DNA of 64,000 nucleotides from Cervus elaphus (Eukaryota > Chordata > Mammalia > Artiodactyla > Cervidae): contig NC_057848.1 of assembly GCF_910594005.1 (NCBI RefSeq), forward strand, positions 51,353,616 to 51,417,615, in the 5' to 3' direction. This document shows, piece after piece, positions 57,023 to 64,000 of the stretch; position 1 is the first letter of the stretch; the number at the start of each line of letters is the position of its first letter. The notes beneath the pieces were generated by a model. The model saw nothing but the letters and a program-made list of their open reading frames with translations, did not search any database and was not told the origin of the DNA. Both the position numbers and the translations under genes were made by a program.

Positions 57023-57899
57023 CACATGTACCCTAATGGTAAAGGCAGGAACATATGGAATTATTTTAACAAGAAGACTGGTATAATCCCTTTCCAACTT
57101 GTTTTAACTGTCATGTAATTCCAAAGAGATTTTTGTATAGTTTAGGTACATGTTGCCTCAAAGAGTAGGGGGAACCTTCCTAAACACTCAAGATTCCATC
57201 CAGTTATCTTAATCTAAGTCACTTTATGTAAAATAAGTTAAACTATATTTAGTTTCAATGTGATATACCTTATATTTCCTAAACATTTATCAACCAGAGA
57301 TTTTTTTGTATCTTGGTCATGCTTGACAATGGATTAAATATAAATCCTCTTGTATACAGAAACTTTAAGAAGTGCTTGGTAGACACAAACTATATTTGAA
57401 TCTCATTTTATGCTGGTTTCTGCCGAGTGGCTTAATTATACAGCTATCCACAGTCAATGGAGGTTCAGGGTAGATGAAATCTCAGCTGAGAAATAAGAGA
57501 AACAAACCAAACATTCATTGGATGCAAACTATGTGCAAGCCTCTTTGCTAGGCATGTTTGCCTTTCCTTCTAGGATTTTAAAGTCCAGGGAGCAAAAGTG
57601 GTTTCAAGTGTTCTCTCTCCAAGTATCTGTTCTGGACTTTGTTATACTCCTATAGTCGACACAGAAATCAGGGAAAAGGTAATTTGGAAAATTTAGGAAC
57701 CATCACTCACACTACATTGTACAGCTGCTGGAACTTGTCTATCTCTTCCCCTCCACACAGTAAAAACTGGTATCCCAATTAACTTAGACTGCTATGCGGC
57801 AATGTAGTTGTAGGATAAATTGACAAGTTGAAATAAAACTAACATATCAAGATTATGAAGTCCAACCACACTGCAGCTAAAATCATTCTTTTTTTGATC
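57023..57899. other. No recognised gene or repeat
   Basis: About 0.88 kb of unassigned sequence. Confidence 0.5.
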
Positions 57900-58105
57900 A
57901 GGTTGAAATTTAAATTCTCTCTTCCATTTTGTGTCTGGGTGAACTGACACAAGTCTCCTCTTCTGTAAAAACTCCCCTAATAATAATACCTAGCTCACTC
58001 TTGTGACCAGCAAATGATATATTCATCTAAAGCATTTGATCTAAAGCAAGCAGTGTTTGGCATTTACTAAGTACCCAATAAATGTTAGCGCTCATATTTG
58101 TTTTC
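57900..58105 (+). mobile_element. MIR SINE
   Basis: 'ctcctcttctgtaaaaactccc', 'aataatacctagctcactc' and 'gcatttactaagtacccaataaatg' (58060-58084) follow MIR in order. Confidence 0.7.
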
Positions 58106-58364
58106 AAAAAATGAACTTTCTGTAAATATCTTTCTTTAACACATAAATCCTGCCAAATCATCAGACAATATTCACTGGATCTTTTAGAGAATAGCAGTAA
58201 CAATCTTCACTTTTTTTCTCCCATATTTTCTAAGCTATATGCCCATATTGCATAATACAGCCAACCAAGTTACCTGTGTTATTTTGTGGAAACTGGAAAA
58301 AAATATACTTTCCTGATTTGAAACCCACACCAAGACCAAGAAGAAAGCAGAATGTGTATGACTT
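58106..58364. other. No recognised gene or repeat
   Basis: Short unassigned stretch between two MIR traces. Confidence 0.5.
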
Positions 58365-58490
58365 TTACAGATGAGGAAAAGAAGGAACTCAGAAAAAATA
58401 AATGATGTAGCTAAGGTCACACAGCTAGTAAATAACTGAATCACAAGTCAAATCCACCTCTGTTTGACCATGCTGCCATGTTCTTTTAAT
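58365..58490 (+). mobile_element. MIR SINE, 3' part
   Basis: 'cagatgaggaaaagaaggaactcag' and 'taaggtcacacagctagtaaat' (58413-58434) are MIR. Confidence 0.85.
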
Positions 58491-59624
58491 CTTTAACTGG
58501 CAATGATCGATAAAGTTCAGAATAATAGCAGCAGTCCTAAAAAGACCATTTATCAGAGGAAACATCAAAGGTCAATTCAGTTTGATTCACTAGCACAGGT
58601 ACAATGGGAAACAATGTAGATTTAGATACTTTAAAAAAGACTGTCAGTAAAAACAAAAGAATCAAAGGCATTTCCACTAGTTTTTTAAGACAATAACTAG
58701 GAAATACTAGCAATCTGAATGCCTCCATTCCTCAGCATTTTGTTGACTTGAGGCTGTGCCCCATGTTGCTTCATGGAAGGTGAAGGAAGCTCTAAGGAAA
58801 GAAGAGGAAAGTATAGAACTCAATTCAGAGCAACAATCAGAGAAGTACCTTAATCAGGAGTCACTTTAAACTTTTCTCTTGAAAAGCTGAGAAAAAAAAT
58901 GTTGAGTTGTGTGATTGGTGTAAACAACTTTTGATTTTGAGGCATTTGAGATCCTTTCATGGAGGATGAAGAAAGAGGTAAGCAGTAATTGCTTTGGTAT
59001 CCTTCAAGAAAAATCAATAATGAATATGAGTGAAGAGTCAAGGAAAAAATAACAGATCCACTCTGGGGGTATCAGAGAATGCAAATATCAGACTAAAGAG
59101 ACCTTGATCAACTGTAGAGTGGAGGATTGCTCCCTGTCTCCTTGGCAGTGATTAGGGAAACATGATGCATTTTCAAAATAAAGAAAGGGCCAAAGTTACA
59201 GTGATATCATACAATAGCCAACTCCAGAATAGATATATCATCTAAGAAACACAATAAAGCTTCAATAAGAGAGATTTTAAAGGAATGGTGGGTTCCAGCT
59301 AATTAAATTGCTGTGCAACTGAAGCTTAATGTGAGCTTTTCTTCAATCAATCTTGTCTAGTGAGCATACTTGTGTCTCTCTTTACTAAATGAGACTGGTA
59401 CAGGGTCTTTGGATTGGCATACTCTACACCATTGGCCAAAGTCTAAGCAACTGGAAAACAGGATTTTCACTTCCAGGTATTTTTTTCATGTACAAAAAGT
59501 GATTTTATCAGCATCATTATGTCCTATTCTTCTAGTTCTCTTATTTTCTACTTCTCAGTTGGTACATCAAAACTTGCCCACTCAACCTTGTAAATCTTTC
59601 TTGTTTTTTTGGATATCTGACCCC
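58491..59624. other. No recognised gene or repeat
   Basis: About 1.1 kb. Frames such as that at 59370-59660 show no recognisable domain. Confidence 0.5.
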
Positions 59625-60037
59625 ATCCATTCTATTACTACCTCCTCATTTCTCACCTGATCTAATACAATACCCAACTATTCTTCTTTCTTCTTGTCTT
59701 AACTTCTTAAATTCAGCCTCCACACTGCACCAGAAGTATCTCTAAACTGCAAATACAGCCATGACTCCTTGTATCTGAAAAGTCTTCAGTAACTTCGCCA
59801 CGTCTTCAAGAGACAGTCTAAATGTGTTAACCTGATGATTAAGATCATTCTTAATGATCTGCTTCTGCCTACTGGTCCACCTTCCACTTCTGTCACAGCC
59901 TATGTCTTCCTGTATACCGAACTCCTGGAAATTCTTAATATATGCTTTCTTCTCTCATGTTTCTCCTTTGCCCAAGAGTGCCCTGTGCCCTTTTTCCACC
60001 ACTTCACTTGGCCTACCTCTGTTGCACTTTGTTTCTC
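59625..60037 (+). mobile_element. L2 LINE, first part
   Basis: 'cctcctcatttctcacctga' (59641-59660), 'cctccacactgcaccagaag', 'ttcagtaacttcgccacg', 'atgatctgcttctgcctac' and the block to 60030 follow L2 in order. A Bov-tA and a BovB split it; the frames 59835-60354 are non-coding. Confidence 0.8.
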
Positions 60038-60344
60038 AGTCATGTCTGACTCTTTGCGACCCCATGAACTGTAGCCCACCAGGCTCCTCTGTCCACGGGG
60101 ATTCTCCAGGCAAGAATACTGGAGTGCCATGCCCTCCTCCAGGGGATCTTCCCAACCCAGGGATCAAACCCAGGTCTCCCACACTGCAGGCAGATTCTTT
60201 ACCATCTGAGCCACAAGGGAAGCCCAAGAATACTGGAGTGGGTAGCCTATCCCTTTTCCAGGGGAACTTCTCGACCCAGGGATCGAACCTAGGTCTCCCG
60301 CACTGCAGGTGGATTCTTTACCAGCTGAGTTACCAGGGAAGCTA
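60038..60344 (-). mobile_element. Bov-tA SINE with partial duplication, antisense
   Basis: A full reverse Bov-tA at 60038-60225 is followed directly by a second copy of its head half at 60226-60342, starting 'aagaatactggagtgggtag'. Both heads end in a 'ctgag..accaggga/acaaggga agc' form. The word tttctc at 60032-60037 and 60345-60350 flanks the whole, so it probably inserted as one unit. Confidence 0.88.
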
Positions 60345-60552
60345 TTTCTCTTAATTCTTCAAAATGAACTTCATACCCCACCACCTCAGGAATCCTTCCC
60401 CAAGAGCCCCTTAGTTGTCCATCCTATGCATTCCATACTATTCTGTGCTGAGGTCCATACTTAGAACATTTCATTGCAATCATTCCTTTCTCTATTTCTA
60501 ATTTAAATGTGAAGACTGTGTCCTCTGTCAGTATAACCAGTGCCTACTGCTA
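60345..60552 (+). mobile_element. L2 LINE, second part
   Basis: L2 resumes with 'ttcttcaaaatgaacttcatacc' (60353-60375) and continues through 'attctgtgctgaggtccatac' and 'gaagactgtgtcctctgtc' to 60552. Confidence 0.8.
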
Positions 60553-60892
60553 TGTTGAGAGTCCCTTGGACTGCAAGATCAAACCAGCGTATCCTAAAGG
60601 AAATTCATTGGATATTCATTGGGAGGACTGATGCTGAAGCTGAAACTCCAATACTTTGGCCACCTGATGCAAAGAGCTAAGTCATTGGAAAAGACCCTGA
60701 TGCTGAGAAAGATTGAGGGCAGGAGGAGAAGGGGATGACAGAGGATGAGATGGCTGGATGGCATCACTCACTCGATGGACATGCATTTGAGCAAGGTCCT
60801 GGAGTTGGTGATGGACAGGGAAGCCTGGCATGCTGCAGTCCATGGGGTCACAAAGAGTTGAACACTACTGAGCAACTGAACTGAACTGACTG
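60553..60892 (+). mobile_element. BovB 3' end in L2
   Basis: BovB C-terminal end and 3' end with the 'gaactgaactgactg' tail. The 7-bp word actgcta flanks it (60546-60552 and 60893-60899), a weak but plausible duplication. Confidence 0.92.
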
Positions 60893-60925
60893 ACTGCTAA
60901 GTCAATGAACGAATAAATAACTCAT
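60893..60925 (+). mobile_element. L2 LINE, end
   Basis: 'gtcaatgaacgaataaataa' (60901-60920) is the L2 3' terminal type sequence that closes the element. Confidence 0.65.
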
Positions 60926-61154
60926 TCACTAGTTGCTTGACATGGAATTCTTTCCAGTTATCTAGCATTTTCTCCTAAACCTGAAGCATCACTTAAATAT
61001 TCCAATTAATTAAGGAGTGTACTCAATTGGACTTTAGTTGTTTAAAGTTTTAATGTGATTTTCCATGCAAATATCTTCATCTAGTGATGGAGCCATTCTC
61101 TAACCTAGACTCCACCCTTTGACAAGTGACTAGTGTAGCACTAAAACAAGACAT
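60926..61154. other. No recognised gene or repeat
   Basis: Short unassigned stretch. Confidence 0.5.
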
Positions 61155-61664
61155 TTGCAAAAATTTTTTAATTTAATTTTATTTCTTAACTGGAGGATAA
61201 TTACTTTGCACTATTGTGATGGCTTCTGCCATACATCTACATGAATTAGTCATAGCTTTACATATCTCCCCTCCTTCTCAGACCTCCCTCCCACCTCCCT
61301 CCGCATCCTACCCCTCTAGGTTGTCACAAAGCACTGGCTTTGGGTTCCCTCTATCATACAGAAAATTCCTTCTGGCTATCTACTTTACATATGGTAATAT
61401 ATATGTTTCAATGCTATTCTCTCAAACCATCACACCTTCTCTCTCCCTCATTGTGTCCAAAACTCTTGTTGTCTTATGTTTGAATCTCCATTACTGCCCT
61501 GTAAATAGATTCATCAGTACCATCTTTCTAGATTCCATATATGTGTGTATATATATACATATATATATGCATTAATTAATGATAGTTGTCTTCCTCTTTC
61601 TGATTTACTTTACTGTGTATAATAGACTTTACCTTTGTCCACCTCTACATTTGTCCACCTCATT
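61155..61664 (-). mobile_element. L1 3' end, antisense, first part
   Basis: T-rich tail at 61168-61190, then the antisense 3' UTR of a ruminant L1 older than the bovine-type tails, with a TA-rich microsatellite-like stretch at 61546-61570. A Bov-A SINE interrupts at 61665. Confidence 0.9.
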
Positions 61665-61797
61665 GCTGCTGCTGCTGCTAAGTCGCTTCAGTCGTGTCCG
61701 AGTCTGTGCGACCCCATAGACGGCAGCCCACCAGGCTCCCCCGTCCCTGGGATTCTCCAGGCAAGAACACTGGAGTGGGTTGCCATTTCCTTCTCCA
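61665..61797 (-). mobile_element. Bov-A monomer SINE, antisense
   Basis: A single Bov-A unit with a (GCT)n tail at 61664-61679, flanked by the 13-bp duplication tgtccacctcatt (61652-61664 and 61798-61810) of L1 sequence. Confidence 0.95.
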
Positions 61798-62117
61798 TGT
61801 CCACCTCATTAGAACCAACTTAAATGCATTCCTTTTTATAGCTGACTAATATTCCATTGTGTATATGTACTACAACTCTTTTATCCATTCATTTGTTGAT
61901 GGATATCTAGGTTGCTTCCATGTCCTAGCTATTGTAAATTGTGTTGCAACTGGGTCTTTTTCAATTATGGTTTCCTCAGGGTATATGCCCAGTTGTGGAA
62001 TTGCTGGGTCATAAGGTAGTTTTAGTCCTAGTTTTTAAAGGAATCTCTATACTGTCCTCCACCATGGCTGTATCAATTTGCATTCCTACCATCAGTGCAA
62101 GAGGGTTCCTTTTCCAA
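61798..62117 (-). mobile_element. L1 antisense, second part
   Basis: The L1 continues from the duplication through the ORF2 tail in reverse ('ttgtgtatatgtactacaac' at 61857-61876) and stops at about 62117. The frame at 61941-62225 is a shadow. Confidence 0.9.
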
Positions 62118-64000
62118 TTACAAGTGCCACCACACTTAAAAAATGTAAATAGAAAAAGTCTTACCTCTTACAGTGTCTTATTTCCTTCAGCTCAAAATTT
62201 GTCCATTTGGAGTTTTGGTTCATGAGAGCAGAAGTCATGCCTGATTTTAAGTTTCACTGAGACCAGGCATAGTGTACCTAACAATGGATATAGAACAATA
62301 AAATCCTAAATTGCTGTAATGAGGGGGAAATGTTTAATAGTGTTAAATAGGAAATGCTATGGCATCCAAGCTTCGGCCATTTCAACTTAGATGCAGTCTG
62401 GAAGTTAGTTTTCTCCAACACAGTAGGTGAAGAATCTAGAACTTTCCATCTTCACAGTATGGACAGAAGCATCTTCCCAGAAAACACAGAATATTCATAG
62501 TCGAGAATAGAAAACCAAAGGGCCAAAGAAACATACAAGAAATCATCCCCAATGTAACATACAATACATGGGAGACATTTCAGAGAGAATCCATGGTTCT
62601 TTAGGAATAAAACTGATAAGTACTCTGAACTGAAAATGACTTTGGAGCAAGTGCTTCATCAGAGGCTAAAATAAAGAGCCTTGATATAGAATGCCCCCAG
62701 GGCAGAGCAGCACAGGGCAAAAACAGCTCCAGGCACTCTGACAAGCATCAGAAGGACTTGGACAACTCCAAAATTAAAGAAATGTGGATCTGATAAGAAG
62801 ACAGAAATGTCTGTACCTTCAAGTGGCTAAAGCCTTAAAAAATTCCTTGTACATGGAAATTAGATATTCATATCTGAGCACAACTTATCATTTACAGAAC
62901 ACTGTATCACAGATACCTAACCATTTTGAAAATTGTCATCACACTGTGTTTGTTTAGTTCAGCTAGACTTTTTGTTGTCTCTTCAAGTTATGTGTTAAAG
63001 AAACCTGTGGCATTTTGTTGAGAGTTACCTGGGATGGTCACACCCACCTTACAATGGCAGTCAAGGTTCTGGTACCCAGAGTAAGAGACAAGTTAACTGA
63101 CATCCCTTCTACAGAAAGACTTTAACAATGGTTTCCTTGTCTGGGTATGCTGCACTTTTCACATGTATGTTACCAACACTCAAGACACAGTGTAAATAGA
63201 TAACAATACTACTTTTATCTGCGAGGAAAACCAACCTTTTTTTAATATTTGCACTAGATAAGATATCTTTTTATTCACTTGCATTGCAATTATTTTTGGA
63301 GAGATTTTGAGAAGTCTCTAGGATAAAGAAGAAGAGACAAGATGGTAAATATCATGGGACCCTAGTTGATAAAAGAAATAGGTTTTCATCTCTGTGACAA
63401 TAATATGGACTTCTCAGAGAACACATTTGTTTTTAATTCCAAATCACTTGAGTGGCTCCAAGCCTTTATACAATACCACAGTAATCATCTTATAGAATCA
63501 TGTTGTGCTTTCATACTCTATTAGCACCATCCAAGGGAAGGAAATAAGATTCATCTAAAGGTGTTATACAATCTGTACACAATTGTGAGTTCCTTTCAAT
63601 ATGTTGCGACAGATGATGTACAACACATCTCTGCTCTATACAACCTCATTTGCAGGAAAATGATTGTGAAATTAAGCATGACAGGGAGAAAGGAAGAGAG
63701 AAAAGACAGATAATTACTAAACAGATTCTTAGATGCCTGTGTGTATAGAAAAACCAAGAAATCAAGAGATGTAAAAAGTAGACTTTCTCACTGACCATGA
63801 AATAGAATCTCATTTGAACTAAAAAGAATCTAGAAATAAGACTGGGGGATCACAGGGCCCTCCACTTTGCTTCACAATTTTTAACCTTCAATGTATTGAC
63901 AACCCCTTAATATTTAGTTTACAATCCACTCTTTCCCAACCAGTGTATGTACACAATGAAAGGCAAACCAAAGACTTCTGACATGTGTTTTGAGATTTTT
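62118..64000. other. No recognised gene or repeat (1.9 kb)
   Basis: Nothing recognised to the end of the window. No frame over 60 codons stands out after 62225. Confidence 0.55.

Noticed and set aside
59854..60354. 166-codon frame at the L2/SINE boundary
   Set aside because: The first half is L2 non-coding sequence and the second half antisense Bov-tA, so it is not a protein.
1..64000. CRISPR arrays, operons or bacterial-type systems
   Set aside because: All repeated words are dispersed mammalian elements; there is no regular spacer array and no cluster of open genes.

Overview
This window reads as nuclear DNA of a ruminant, most likely a bovid. The diagnosis rests on repeats seen directly: Bov-tA and BOV-A2 SINEs, BovB (RTE-type) LINE copies with their characteristic 3' end, CHR-type SINEs of Cetartiodactyla, and bovine-type L1 3' ends. 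The species (cattle, sheep, goat or a relative) cannot be fixed from the sequence alone. Base composition is AT-rich. I found no protein-coding gene of the host, no tRNA or rRNA gene, no CpG island and no CRISPR array. Every open reading frame I could interpret is a shadow or a decayed piece of a transposable element. The window looks like a gene desert or a large intron.

Layout. 1-8.2 kb is a stack of L1 copies: an old antisense L1, split by a BOV-A2 SINE, itself split by a 5'-inverted bovine L1; then a still older sense L1 split by an L1 copy that seems to join its 5' UTR almost directly to its 3' end, which is in turn split by a polyadenylated foreign retroposed sequence (4910-5194). 8.2-16.7 kb is mostly unrecognised sequence with a Bov-tA, two short BovB tails, two LTR-like old repeats and L2/MIR traces. 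16.7-23.7 kb is one old L1 from 5' UTR to 3' end, lacking its reverse transcriptase segment and carrying two BovB insertions and one young L1 3' end. 23.7-43.4 kb alternates unrecognised sequence with SINEs, a solo ERV LTR (26.5 kb), a BovB endonuclease fragment (28.4-29.4 kb), L2, MIR and MER5A. 43.4-46.1 kb is another L1 with three ruminant retroposon insertions in about 550 bp. 46.1-55 kb holds a hAT relic, MIR/L2 traces, an L1 5' fragment and a 3 kb stretch with no recognised repeat. 54.9-56.8 kb is a Charlie-type hAT transposon with a ruined transposase, apparently inserted in a MER5A and itself hit by BovB. 57-62 kb has MIR, an L2 split by a SINE and a BovB, and an antisense L1 split by a BOV-A SINE. 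The last 1.9 kb shows nothing I recognise.

How the parts work together: they do not form a pathway. The story is insertion history. BovB and L1 supplied the enzymes, and SINEs and a stray transcript used them. Many insertions still carry readable target-site duplications, so relative ages can be ordered. I did not find an undescribed functional system. The most unusual objects are the SpIRE-like L1 copy, the orphan polyadenylated insert, the twin-primed L1 in a SINE, and the 72-bp BovB tail with its own target-site duplication.
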